Positions 4,238 through 12,717 of a stretch of 14,303 nucleotides of DNA are shown piece after piece. The position numbers and the translations under genes were made by a program. Where the stretch lies: positions 1 to 14,303 of the forward strand of contig CAYRGG010000085.1 in the NCBI GenBank assembly GCA_964423745.1. Direction: 5' to 3'. The stretch's first letter is position 1. The number at the start of each line of letters is the position of its first letter. Under the pieces are notes generated by a model that saw nothing but the letters and a program-made list of their open reading frames with translations, was not told the origin of the DNA and made no database searches. The DNA is from CAYRGG01 sp964423745. Lineage in GTDB: Bacteria; Pseudomonadota; Gammaproteobacteria; Competibacterales; Competibacteraceae.

Positions 4238-7075
4238 TCACGCAAAACGGCGTTGCTCACCGGCGCCCACCACATTTTCCACGCACCGTCCACATAGTTC
4301 TGGATGATCCGTATGCTGACCCACGTCCTCCCGATGGTGCCAACAGCGCACACACTTGGCATGGGGAGAAGCACTCACCGCCATGTGTATGGTTTGATTA
4401 TGCACCTGAATCGTCGCCCCCTGTTCGGGTTGCACTGAGAGCGGATGAAAACGAGCATAGGAGGTAATAAGAAAAAACCGCAGTTCGTCCTCAAGTCTGT
4501 TTAAGTCGGTCAATAAAGGATCATCACAATAAAGGTCCACCTCCGCATCCAAGGACGAGCCGATCTCGCCGGTGACCCGTAGCCGTTCCAGTTCCTTGCC
4601 CACCGCTTCCCGCAGGGCGATGAGTCGCTCCCAATAGGCTGCATCGAAATGGCTGGATTCATCCAGCGGCGCTAGATTTTCATACCAGGTTTCCAAAAAG
4701 ATGGAAGCGCCACGCTGCGACCCTGGCATGTGCCGCCAGATCTCTTCAGCCGTAAAACTCAAAATAGGCGCCAGCCACCGTACCATGGCCTCTAAAATAT
4801 GATACATGGCGGTTTGCGCCGAGCGCCGGGGAATGCTATCGCGGCCGGTGGTGTATTGGCGGTCCTTGATGACATCCAGATAAAGACCCCCCATATCCAC
4901 CGAGCAGAAATTATGGATCTTTTGGTAAATCATATGGAATTGATAATGGGTATAGGCATCCCGCAATTCGGCTTGTAAGCGGTGGGCAAGATCCACAGCC
5001 CAACGATCTAGGGCCAGCATTTGTTCAGGGGCGAGCTGGTGTTCATCGGGATCAAAACCGTTCAGGTTCGCCAGTAAAAAGCGCGCGGTATTGCGCATCC
5101 GTCGATAGGAATCCGCGGTGCGCTTCAAAATCTCATCGGAAATGCTCATTTCGCCCCGGTAATCGGTGGCCGCCACCCACAGACGCAAGATATCAGCCCC
5201 CAGGGAATTGACCACCTTTTGCGGCGCCATCACATTGCCCCGGGATTTGGACATCTTCATGCCCTCGGCGTCCACGGTAAAACCATGGGTCAATAAGCCT
5301 TTGTAGGGGGCTATATCGCGGATGGCCACCGAGGCTAGCAGAGAAGACTGGAACCAGCCCCGATGTTGATCTGAACCTTCCAGATAAAGATCAGCGGGGA
5401 AGCTCAATTCGGAACGCCGGTTGAGCACTGAGAAATGGGTGGTACCGGAATCAAACCAGACATCTAAGGTATCGGGTGTCTTTTCGTAAACGCTGGCGTC
5501 TTCCCCTAAAAGCTCAGCAGGTTCTAAGTTAAACCAAGCGTCAACCCCCTCTTTTTCGATGCGTAATGCCACCTGTTCCATGAGGGTGACGATATCAGGG
5601 TGTAGCGCACCGGTTTCTTTATGGACAAACAGCGCCATGGGTACACCCCAATAACGCTGCCGGGAGATACACCAATCGGGACGGTTCTCCACCATACCTC
5701 GAATGCGGGCTTCCCCCCAATCCGGGGTAAAATGCAGTTTGTTGATTTCTGCTAAGGCATGTTCGCGAAGATGATTTTGCGTCATGCTGATAAACCATTG
5801 CGGGGTCGCCCGAAAGATGATGGGGATTTTATGCCGCCAACAATGGGGATAACTGTGGGTATAGCGGGCTGCGTGGAGCAGGTTGCCGTGAGCTTTCAGG
5901 GTTTCCACCACCGGGTCATTGGCCGCCAGGACATGCTGGCCGCCGAAGATAGGGGTATTGCCAAAAAACTTACCATCCGGGCCTACGGGATTATCCACCG
6001 GGAGTCTATAGCGGGAGCCCACCACGTAATCTTCTTGGCCATGGGCAGGGGCAGTATGCACAGCACCGGTACCGCTTTCCGTGGTGACGTGATCGCCCAA
6101 AATAATCGGCACTTGGCGATCATAAAACGGGTGTTGTAGGGTAATGCCTTCCAAGTCTTGGCCTTGGCAATAAGCCACCACCTGATAATGCTCCACTTCC
6201 CAACGGGCCATAACATCCTTGAGAAGGGCGTCGGCCAACAGTAAACGTTCTTGACCTTGCGCTGTTTCCGCCTGCACCACCACATACTCTAAATGGGCAT
6301 TCAACGCCACCGCCTGGTTGGCGGGTAAGGTCCATGGGGTGGTGGTCCAGATAACCACCGACAGGGGACCCTGGCCAGCACGGCCTTCCACATGTCGGCA
6401 ACGGGCCAGCAATGCTGCTTCGTCCACCGCCCGAAAGCGCACGTCGATGGCCAAGGAACTGATGTCTTGGTACTCCACCTCTGCTTCCGCCAACGAAGAG
6501 CCGCAATCGGTACACCAATGTACCGGTTTCTCGCCCCGGTGTAGATGGCCCTTAGCAATGATTTGCGCCAGCGCCCGAACAATATCCGCCTCGGTATGGA
6601 AATTCATCGTAAGATAAGGATTGTCCCAGTCGCCTAACACCCCCAGCCGTTTAAAATCCTCCCGTTGCTTGTCCACCTGCTGAGCTGCGAATTTTCGGCA
6701 GGCGGCGCGGAAGCTGGGGGCATCCACTTTAACCCCCACTTTGCCCAGCTTCTTTTCCACCATCTGCTCGATGGGCAGTCCGTGGCAATCCCAACCGGGT
6801 ATGTAAGGGGTGTCGAAACCACTTAAGGTTCGGGATTTGACGATGATATCTTTGAGGACTTTATTAAGGGCATGGCCGATGTGAATCACACCGTTGGCAT
6901 AGGGGGGGCCGTCGTGGAGAATAAATTTCGGGCGCCCGGCGAAGGCGCGGCGTTGTTGCCCGTATAAATCCATGTTTTGCCAATCTTTTAAAAAATTAGG
7001 TTCCCGTTGAGCAAGATTGGCCTTCATGGGGAACGACGTATGGGGCAAGTTAAGCGTATTTTTATAATCAACCAC
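4238..7075 (-). CDS. ileS: Isoleucyl-tRNA synthetase
   Basis: A 945-residue class I synthetase that charges tRNA-Ile and edits misactivated valine. The ATP-binding HIGH motif is H65-I-G-H68 in GPPYANGVIHIGHALN, and the second signature K607-M-S-K-S611 lies at 5257-5243. Between them is the large editing insertion (TTTPWTLPANQA and GTGAVHTAPAHGQEDY blocks). The C-terminal zinc site has C908, C911, C928 and C931. Length and positions closely follow the E. coli enzyme (938 residues), placing it in the bacterial zinc-containing type. The start is a GTG at 7075-7073, supported by GAGG seven bases upstream and by normal N-terminal length. The gene is 40 bases after ribF and 7 bases before lspA. Confidence 0.98.
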   Translation of the reverse strand: MVDYKNTLNLPHTSFPMKANLAQREPNFLKDWQNMDLYGQQRRAFAGRPKFILHDGPPYANGVIHIGHALNKVLKDIIVKSRTLSGFDTPYIPGWDCHGLPIEQMVEKKLGKVGVKVDAPSFRAACRKFAAQQVDKQREDFKRLGVLGDWDNPYLTMNFHTEADIVRALAQIIAKGHLHRGEKPVHWCTDCGSSLAEAEVEYQDISSLAIDVRFRAVDEAALLARCRHVEGRAGQGPLSVVIWTTTPWTLPANQAVALNAHLEYVVVQAETAQGQERLLLADALLKDVMARWEVEHYQVVAYCQGQDLEGITLQHPFYDRQVPIILGDHVTTESGTGAVHTAPAHGQEDYVVGSRYRLPVDNPVGPDGKFFGNTPIFGGQHVLAANDPVVETLKAHGNLLHAARYTHSYPHCWRHKIPIIFRATPQWFISMTQNHLREHALAEINKLHFTPDWGEARIRGMVENRPDWCISRQRYWGVPMALFVHKETGALHPDIVTLMEQVALRIEKEGVDAWFNLEPAELLGEDASVYEKTPDTLDVWFDSGTTHFSVLNRRSELSFPADLYLEGSDQHRGWFQSSLLASVAIRDIAPYKGLLTHGFTVDAEGMKMSKSRGNVMAPQKVVNSLGADILRLWVAATDYRGEMSISDEILKRTADSYRRMRNTARFLLANLNGFDPDEHQLAPEQMLALDRWAVDLAHRLQAELRDAYTHYQFHMIYQKIHNFCSVDMGGLYLDVIKDRQYTTGRDSIPRRSAQTAMYHILEAMVRWLAPILSFTAEEIWRHMPGSQRGASIFLETWYENLAPLDESSHFDAAYWERLIALREAVGKELERLRVTGEIGSSLDAEVDLYCDDPLLTDLNRLEDELRFFLITSYARFHPLSVQPEQGATIQVHNQTIHMAVSASPHAKCVRCWHHREDVGQHTDHPELCGRCVENVVGAGEQRRFA

Positions 7076-7115
7076 AGAGAAACCTCAGCAACAGGGCAAC
7101 GCAACAGGCGCTCGC

Positions 7116-8063
7116 TTAAGATCCGCCAATCCGAGCTTGTTCTGCAAGGAAAGCCCGTGCTTGACAGGCATCCTGATTAATTTGCTGACGCAACGCTTCC
7201 AGGGAATCAAAGCGCCATTCTGGCCGTAGATAAGCCAAAAAATCCACCTGCACATGATAGCCATAAATATCCTTTTTAAAATCGAATAAATGGACTTCCA
7301 GTTGGTCACGGGTACCCTTTACCGTGGGACGTCGGCCCACATTGGCCACCCCGAGCACTGGGGTTGGTTCTATGCCGTGCATCGTCACCGCATAAACCCC
7401 CGATAAGGGCGTGATGCGTCGGTGTAAATGTATATTAGCGGTGGGAAACCCTAAAGCGCGGCCACGCTGATCACCGTGGGCAACCCGGCCACACATGGAA
7501 TAGGGACGTCCCAGTAGCTCTTTGGCAAGATTAAGATCGCCACGGGCCAATGCTGCGCGGATGCGGGAGCTACTGACCCGTTGCCCGTCATAGGTATGGC
7601 TTGGCGTATCGGCTACTTGAAAACCTGCGGCTTGGCCCACCTGGCGCAACAGCTCAAAATCCCCTGAGCGGCCATGACCAAAGCGGAAATCGTCACCCAC
7701 CAAGAGAAAGCGGATACCTAACTTTTCCACCAAGATCGCTTGAATAAAGGTTTGTGCTTCCATATCCGCCAGATGGCGATTAAATTTTAGATAAAGCACC
7801 CGATCAATCTGGTGTTGACTGAGGGCCAGCAATTTTTCCCGGGTCCGCATAAGCCGGGCCGGGGATGCATGGGGAGCAAAAAATTCCTGGGGATGCGGCT
7901 CAAAGGTAATGACTAACGCTGGCAGGTTGTAGTGCTTTGACTGTTCCGCCAAGCGTCGCAGGATGGCCTGATGGCCCAGGTGAACCCCGTCGAAATTGCC
8001 GATGGTGGCGACGCAACCTCGGTGGCGTGGGCGTATATTGTGCTGGCCGCGGATAAATTCCAT
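7116..8063 (-). CDS. ribF: Bifunctional riboflavin kinase / FAD synthetase
   Basis: A 315-residue cytosolic enzyme that phosphorylates riboflavin to FMN and adenylylates FMN to FAD. The N-terminal FAD synthetase part is a nucleotidyltransferase fold with GNFDGVHLGH (residues 22-31), VGDDFRFGHGRSGD (122-135) and SSSRIRAAL (164-172). The C-terminal kinase part begins near residue 185 with GRPYSMCGRVAHGD, then GRALGFPTAN (201-210) and LEVHLFDF. Both halves are complete. The ATG at 8063 has little Shine-Dalgarno character but gives the correct N terminus. It lies between murJ and ileS as in many gammaproteobacteria, with its own candidate promoter in the 94-base gap upstream. Confidence 0.97.
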   Translation of the reverse strand: MEFIRGQHNIRPRHRGCVATIGNFDGVHLGHQAILRRLAEQSKHYNLPALVITFEPHPQEFFAPHASPARLMRTREKLLALSQHQIDRVLYLKFNRHLADMEAQTFIQAILVEKLGIRFLLVGDDFRFGHGRSGDFELLRQVGQAAGFQVADTPSHTYDGQRVSSSRIRAALARGDLNLAKELLGRPYSMCGRVAHGDQRGRALGFPTANIHLHRRITPLSGVYAVTMHGIEPTPVLGVANVGRRPTVKGTRDQLEVHLFDFKKDIYGYHVQVDFLAYLRPEWRFDSLEALRQQINQDACQARAFLAEQARIGGS

Positions 8064-8093
8064 ACTGGTATTTAAGTAGAGTGTCTAAACTTG

Positions 8094-8138
8094 CTGGTAA
8101 ATGGCTCATTATAAGGGGCTGTGTGATATTTTTACCAG
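8094..8138 (-). promoter_or_regulatory. Candidate ribF promoter inside an inverted repeat
   Basis: On the minus strand a perfect -10 TATAAT (8113-8108) follows a weak TGGTAA (8137-8132) after 18 bases. It would drive ribF-ileS-lspA-ispH with a leader of about 38 bases. Perfect 8-base arms CTGGTAAA (8094-8101) and TTTACCAG (8131-8138) flank the -10, one arm covering the -35. This looks like an operator, but no regulator is identifiable. Confidence 0.4.
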
Positions 8139-8157
8139 GTATTAACCATACAGCGTT

Positions 8158-9690
8158 TTAATCCGTGAGGTGACGAGGTCGTATGCCCACCAGGATGATA
8201 GCAATAAGGTAGGCGCAGAAGCCGCCGACAATCAACCAGGCCAGGCGCAAAATACGTTCCTGGCCGCTGGCAGTCACCCACTCGGTCAATTCTTCTAAAC
8301 CGATCCATAACCATCCACCCATAAGTGCAGTGGCCAATAGCAAGCGGAGCAAAAATAACAACCAACCCCGCCCAGGTCGATAAATAGCTCTGCGACACAA
8401 CAGATACAGCAATAAACCGGCGTTTAGACAAGAAGACAACGACGTGGCCAAGGCGAGACCAGCATGGGCCAAGGGAAAAATCAACAGGACGTTTAAAACC
8501 ATATTCACCGCCATGGCGATGACGCCGATTTTTACCGGTGTCCGGGTATTCTGGCGGGCATAAAAACCAGGATTGAGCACCTTGATGAGCATAAAGGCCA
8601 GCAAACCCACGGCATAGGCCATGAGGCTGAAACTGGCCATACGCACATCATGGGCGGTGAATTCGCCATATTGAAACAAGGTGGCCAACAAAGGACCTGC
8701 TAGGAGTATGAGTGCGACGGTCGCAGGTAGACCGATAAGCAACGCCCAGCGCAGTGCCCAATCCAAAGTTTGGGAAAATTCCTGGGGTGAAGTGGCGGCG
8801 TGTTTTTGAGAAAGGTTGGGTAAAATCACCACGCCTAGGGTGGCTCCAAACAAACCTAAGGGAAACTCCACTAATCGATCCGAGTAATACAGCCAGCTGA
8901 CGGTGCCTTCCACCAATAAAGACGCCAGTAGCGTATCAAAAAGTAGATTGATCTGGGCCACCGAAGAACCGAAAAGGGTGGGTATCATCAGTTTAAAAAC
9001 CCGCTGTACGCCCTCGGAACGCCAACCCCAACGGGGTTTGGGAAGCTGTTTAATGGCCAGCAAAGCGGGGATTTGCAGCAATAACTGCGCAATCCCGGCG
9101 ATAAAAACACCCCAGGCCAACGCCATCACCGGTTGTTCTAACTGGGGTGCTACCCAGATGGCAGAGGTGATAAGACAGATATTTAGTATGACAGGGGTCA
9201 CGGCGGGTACGGCAAAACGACCATAGCTGTTTAAAACGCCACCGGCAAACCCGGTTAGGGAAATAAACATGAGATAAGGAAATGTGATTTGTAGCAGGGA
9301 CACGGTAAGCTCGTATTTACTTTGGTCCGCAGTAAAACCTGGCGCAAACAGCAAAATCAATAGCGGCGCCGCCACCACGCCGACGAGGGTGACGATAAAC
9401 AAAATAATACCCAGTGTGCCTGCCACAGTGTCTAAAAAGTGTTGTAATTGCTGTGGGGAGCATTGGGTTTTGTATTGGGAAAACACCGGCACAAAGGCCA
9501 ATGCAAAACCACCTTCCGCAAACAGACGGCGCATCAGATTAGGAATTTTAAAAGCCACAAAAAAAGCATCGGTCGCCGTGCCAGCGCCAAATAGCTGGGC
9601 GTACACTATGTCCCGAACAAACCCAAGAATACGGGAAATAAACGTCATGCCGCTGACAATGCTGCCAGCTTTAAGAAGCGCTTTGCTCAT
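8158..9690 (-). CDS. murJ: Lipid II flippase MurJ (MviN)
   Basis: A 510-residue polytopic inner-membrane protein of the MOP superfamily that moves lipid II across the membrane for peptidoglycan synthesis. The length fits the 14-helix family. The N terminus holds the conserved charged residues of the central cavity: R20 (FISRILGF), R26 (FVRD), D41 (GTATDAFF) and R54 (NLMRRLFAEG), equivalent to R18, R24, D39 and R52 of the E. coli protein. Long hydrophobic segments continue to the C terminus. It is the first gene of the minus-strand run and is divergent from rpsT across a 159-base gap. The ATG start gives the expected short N-terminal amphipathic stretch, although no clear ribosome site precedes it. 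Confidence 0.97.
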   Translation of the reverse strand: MSKALLKAGSIVSGMTFISRILGFVRDIVYAQLFGAGTATDAFFVAFKIPNLMRRLFAEGGFALAFVPVFSQYKTQCSPQQLQHFLDTVAGTLGIILFIVTLVGVVAAPLLILLFAPGFTADQSKYELTVSLLQITFPYLMFISLTGFAGGVLNSYGRFAVPAVTPVILNICLITSAIWVAPQLEQPVMALAWGVFIAGIAQLLLQIPALLAIKQLPKPRWGWRSEGVQRVFKLMIPTLFGSSVAQINLLFDTLLASLLVEGTVSWLYYSDRLVEFPLGLFGATLGVVILPNLSQKHAATSPQEFSQTLDWALRWALLIGLPATVALILLAGPLLATLFQYGEFTAHDVRMASFSLMAYAVGLLAFMLIKVLNPGFYARQNTRTPVKIGVIAMAVNMVLNVLLIFPLAHAGLALATSLSSCLNAGLLLYLLCRRAIYRPGRGWLLFLLRLLLATALMGGWLWIGLEELTEWVTASGQERILRLAWLIVGGFCAYLIAIILVGIRPRHLTD

Positions 9691-9739
9691 GAAAGAATGA
9701 TAAACGTGGCGGTTGCTGGGTGGATGGGGCTTTTAGGGA

Positions 9740-9767
9740 TTGACATCTGGTTAAGATCTAGCACAAT
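9740..9767 (+). promoter_or_regulatory. Candidate rpsT promoter
   Basis: A perfect -35 TTGACA (9740-9745) is followed after 16 bases by CACAAT (9762-9767, 4 of 6). Transcripts would carry a leader of roughly 75 bases before the TTG start. TATAAG at 9778-9783 could belong to a second promoter but lacks a good -35. Confidence 0.5.
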
Positions 9768-9849
9768 TAAACATTTTTATAAGCGTACCCAAAAGGGTTA
9801 AGATAAAACGAAAGTAGATTTAGATTAACAGATAGACAGGATTAAAATT

Positions 9850-10116
9850 TTGGCTAATACCTCTCAAGCACGAAAACGCGTTCGCCAGGCGGAAAAAAGA
9901 CGCCAGCACAACGCCAGTATTCGCTCCGCGGCGCGCACCTATATCAAAAAAGTGGTGAATGCCATCGCGGCGGGCGATAAGACCCAAGCGGAAGCGGCAT
10001 TTAAGGCCGCTGTGCCGGTTATTGACCGCACAGCTCGTAAGGGGATCATCCATCCCAACAAGGCGGCGCGTCATAAAAGTCGGCTCAATCAGCATATTCG
10101 CGATATGCCTGCATAG
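9850..10116 (+). CDS. rpsT: 30S ribosomal protein S20
   Basis: An 88-residue, strongly basic protein that binds 16S rRNA early in 30S assembly. It starts MANTSQARKRVRQAEKRR and has the family's long helical layout, including TYIKKVVNAIAAGDKTQAEAAF and the C-terminal HPNKAARHKSRL. The start codon is TTG. That is the only start giving the universal MAN(T/I)(S/K) N terminus, and E. coli rpsT also starts with UUG, where the weak start is linked to translational autoregulation by S20. Only a weak ACAGGA lies about nine bases upstream. It is divergent from murJ and convergent with proB. Confidence 0.97.
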   Translation: MANTSQARKRVRQAEKRRQHNASIRSAARTYIKKVVNAIAAGDKTQAEAAFKAAVPVIDRTARKGIIHPNKAARHKSRLNQHIRDMPA

Positions 10117-10134
10117 AAAACGCAACTACTTACC

Positions 10135-10175
10135 CTTCCGTCATTCTCGCCATGGACTGGCGAGAATGGCGGAAG
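10135..10175. repeat. 17-bp hairpin between rpsT and proB
   Basis: Arms 10135-10151 and 10159-10175 pair over 17 positions with one T-G wobble around a 7-base loop. Neither strand has a T tract after the stem, so this is not a classical intrinsic terminator. It may still shield both convergent mRNA ends. The segment from 10138 starts CCGTCATTCT, as does the element at 1023, suggesting a REP-like repeat. Confidence 0.7.
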
Positions 10176-10180
10176 AGCAA

Positions 10181-11308
10181 TTAAACAATAACTAAGTTAT
10201 CCCGGTGAATTAACTCAGGTTCATCCACATAGCCAAGAATCCCTTCGATTTGCGCGGAAGGCTTACCGATAATCTTGCTCGTCTCAACAGCGCTATAATT
10301 GACCAATCCCCGCGCCACTTCTCGTTGGTCAGGCCCTATACAGGCCACCAGCTCGCCTCGGGAGAAGTGTCCACTGACTCCCGTCACCCCCACCGGTAGC
10401 AAACTGCGTCCCGCAGATGTTAAAACATGTACCGCCCCCACATCGAGATACAGCCGCCCACGCACCTGTAATTGCGCCGCCATCCATTGCTTGCGGGCCG
10501 CGATGGGGCTTTGGGTTGGGCGTAGGAGGGTGCCCAAGGGTTCTCCAGCGGCAACACGCAGTAAGGCATCCTGCTCTCGTCCCCAGGCGATCAAGGTAAA
10601 AGCACCCGAGTGCGCTGCTTTAGCGGCTGCTTTAACTTTTGTCAGCATACCGCCACGACCTAGGCTGCCAGCGCTCCCGGCCATGACCTCTAAAGCAGGG
10701 TCGCCAGCCTGGCCTTCATGAATTAGTTGGGCATCATGGTGGCGGCGCGGGTCACGATCATACAAACCAGGTTGATCGGTAAGAATCACATAAAGCTCAG
10801 CATCCACTAGATTGGCTACTAAGGCGCCGAGGGTATCGTTATCGCCAAAACGAATTTCATCAAAGGCAACGGTGTCGTTTTCGTTGATAACAGGAATAGT
10901 GCGCAGTTTTAGTAAGGTGGCCAAAGTACTGCGAATGTTAAGGTAGCGGTTGCGATCAGCGGCATCATCATGGGTGAGGAGCACCTGCGCAGTGCGGATA
11001 GCATGTTTTTGAAAAGCCGATTCGTAGGTTTGCACAAGTCCCATTTGTCCCACTGCCGCCGCTGCTTGCAGTTCATAGAGGGCACTGGGTCGTTGTGGCC
11101 ATCCCAGGCGGCGAATGCCTTCGGCCACAGCCCCTGAGGACACCAATAAAATATCTTTGCCCGCGTTATGCAGTGCCGCCATTTGGGCCACCCAGGCGTC
11201 GATGGCGGGATAATCTAAACCGCGTCCATCATTGGTCACTAGGGCACTGCCTAGCTTTATAACCCAGCGCCGAGATTGACCTAACGCGGTGCGGCTTTTA
11301 TCGAACAT
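10181..11308 (-). CDS. proB: Glutamate 5-kinase
   Basis: A 375-residue cytosolic enzyme that phosphorylates glutamate, the first step of proline synthesis. The amino-acid kinase domain shows VIKLGSALV (residues 16-24), SSGAVAEGIRRLGW (57-70) and INENDTVAFDEI (141-152). The C-terminal portion, about residues 285-370, is the PUA domain of the longer ProB form (LDVGAVHVLTSAGRSLLPVGV onward, in part). Length matches E. coli ProB (367). proA is not in the window, whereas in E. coli it is adjacent; the obgE-proB pairing seen here is common elsewhere in gammaproteobacteria. The gene starts 10 bases after obgE and is probably cotranscribed with it. It would normally be inhibited by proline at the protein level. 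Confidence 0.97.
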   Translation of the reverse strand: MFDKSRTALGQSRRWVIKLGSALVTNDGRGLDYPAIDAWVAQMAALHNAGKDILLVSSGAVAEGIRRLGWPQRPSALYELQAAAAVGQMGLVQTYESAFQKHAIRTAQVLLTHDDAADRNRYLNIRSTLATLLKLRTIPVINENDTVAFDEIRFGDNDTLGALVANLVDAELYVILTDQPGLYDRDPRRHHDAQLIHEGQAGDPALEVMAGSAGSLGRGGMLTKVKAAAKAAHSGAFTLIAWGREQDALLRVAAGEPLGTLLRPTQSPIAARKQWMAAQLQVRGRLYLDVGAVHVLTSAGRSLLPVGVTGVSGHFSRGELVACIGPDQREVARGLVNYSAVETSKIIGKPSAQIEGILGYVDEPELIHRDNLVIV

Positions 11309-11318
11309 AGAAATAGAC

Positions 11319-12359
11319 TTAGGTTTCTTGTTCTACTGTGAGAGTTTGCTGGTGGGTTTCCAGGTGTTTCATAACTGCCTGGCTTAACTCTTTCGTGTTA
11401 TGGCCCGTTAAGGCAGAAATGGAAAATACCGGTCCCTGCCAAGCCAATGCCTCCAGTATCTGCTTTGTCCGCTGCCGTTGTTCTTGCTGGGGTATTAAAT
11501 CCAGTTTGTTAAACACTAACCAACGTTCTCGTTGAGCTAGGTCGCTACTATATTTGGCCAATTCCGCGACAATGGTTTTCACGTCTTGAACCGGGTCTCC
11601 ACTGTCGCTATGGGGTCCCACGTCAACCAAATGCAACAACAAACGGGTGCGGGACAGATGTTTGAGAAACTGAATGCCGAGTCCAGCGCCTTCGGCAGCG
11701 CCGGCAATAAGCCCTGGAATATCCGCCATGACAAAACTCTGCAACGGCGCTACCCGCACCACGCCTAGATTAGGATAACGGGTGGTAAAGGGATAGTCGG
11801 CCACCTTGGGACGGGCGGAGGAAAGGGTGCGAATCAAGGTGGATTTGCCGGCATTGGGGAGTCCTAAAAGACCCACATCGGCCAGCACCTTGAGTTCCAG
11901 CAATAGGTTTCTTACCTCTCCCACGGTACCCGGTTTAGACTGACGAGGAGCGCGATTGGTGCTGCTTTTGTAACGGGTGTTACCAATCCCATGGAAGCCG
12001 CCTTTAGCCACCTGTAAGGTCTGCCCCGCTTGTACCACGTCGCCAATAAATTCTTCGGTGTCGGCATCGGTGACTACGGTGCCTACAGGAACGTCAAGGA
12101 TGAGATCTTCACCGCTCTTACCAGTACGGTTTTTACCCATGCCGTTGTATCCCCGTGGGGCACGAAACAATCGACTGTAACGGTAATCTACCAGCGTATT
12201 GAGATCAGCGTTGCCGCGCAGGTAGATGCTGCCCCCATCGCCACCGTCGCCACCATCAGGTCCCCCAAAGGGGATAAATTTTTCCCGGCGAAAACTGACG
12301 CAGCCATCGCCGCCGTCGCCAGCTTCCACATGAATCACCACCTCATCGACAAATTTCAT
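11319..12359 (-). CDS. obgE: Obg-family GTPase, ribosome assembly
   Basis: A 346-residue GTPase that binds the 50S subunit and links ribosome assembly to growth and the stringent response. The N-terminal glycine-rich Obg fold is complete (GGPDGGDGGDGGS at 32-44, KSGEDL and KGGFHGIGN further on). The G domain has G1 GLPNAGKST (166-174), switch residues FTTRYPNLG (191-199), G3 DIPGL (213-217), G4 NKLD (284-287) and G5 SAL (315-317). It ends with a short acidic tail as in E. coli ObgE. No strong Shine-Dalgarno site is seen before the ATG, but the N terminus MKFVDEV is the family's usual start. It follows rpmA after 79 bases that contain a strong terminator. Confidence 0.97.
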   Translation of the reverse strand: MKFVDEVVIHVEAGDGGDGCVSFRREKFIPFGGPDGGDGGDGGSIYLRGNADLNTLVDYRYSRLFRAPRGYNGMGKNRTGKSGEDLILDVPVGTVVTDADTEEFIGDVVQAGQTLQVAKGGFHGIGNTRYKSSTNRAPRQSKPGTVGEVRNLLLELKVLADVGLLGLPNAGKSTLIRTLSSARPKVADYPFTTRYPNLGVVRVAPLQSFVMADIPGLIAGAAEGAGLGIQFLKHLSRTRLLLHLVDVGPHSDSGDPVQDVKTIVAELAKYSSDLAQRERWLVFNKLDLIPQQEQRQRTKQILEALAWQGPVFSISALTGHNTKELSQAVMKHLETHQQTLTVEQET

Positions 12360-12376
12360 AGTATTTTGCTGCCCAC

Positions 12377-12405
12377 AAACAAAAAGCCCCGTCTATAAAC
12401 GGGGC
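12377..12405 (-). terminator. Intrinsic terminator after rpmA
   Basis: On the minus strand a perfect 7-bp GC-rich stem (GCCCCGT/ACGGGGC; arms 12405-12399 and 12392-12386) with a 6-base loop is followed by TTTTTGTTT. It lies 33 bases past the rpmA stop codon and ends 17 bases before the obgE ATG. Confidence 0.9.
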
Positions 12406-12438
12406 CCCTGCCAGGGTAAAAACGGTCGGCAATAAAAA

Positions 12439-12696
12439 TTAAGCTGAATGCACGCTCACGTATTTACGGTTTTTTGGGCCTTTGATTTCGAATACCACCT
12501 TGCCATCAGCTTTGGCGAAGAGGGTATGATCTCTACCACAGCCCACATTTAAGCCGGGATGAAAACGGGTGCCCCGCTGGCGCACTAAAATATTGCCCGC
12601 CTGCACGGCTTGGCCGCCAAACCGTTTCACGCCAAGGCGTTTAGATTCTGAATCCCGGCCATTACGGCTACTACCGCCTGCTTTTTTATGTGCCAT
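12439..12696 (-). CDS. rpmA: 50S ribosomal protein L27
   Basis: An 85-residue basic protein of the 50S subunit whose N-terminal tail reaches towards the peptidyl transferase centre. It begins MAHKKAGGSSRNGRDSESKR and contains GNILVRQRGTRFHPG (34-48), both diagnostic. There is no N-terminal extension of the kind cleaved in Firmicutes. GGGAG lies nine bases before the ATG. It follows rplU after 21 bases in the universal rplU-rpmA pair and is closed by the terminator at 12377-12405. Confidence 0.98.
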   Translation of the reverse strand: MAHKKAGGSSRNGRDSESKRLGVKRFGGQAVQAGNILVRQRGTRFHPGLNVGCGRDHTLFAKADGKVVFEIKGPKNRKYVSVHSA

Positions 12697-12717
12697 AGTT
12701 AATGACTCCCAGTTATC

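Noticed and set aside
3748..4374. lspA with a 48-residue N-terminal extension
   Set aside because: The extension is simply the ileS 3' end read in another frame. A ribosome site and the normal N-terminal membrane segment support the ATG at 4230.
5759..6139. A 126-residue plus-strand ORF inside ileS
   Set aside because: It is antisense to conserved coding sequence of ileS and shows no family motif.
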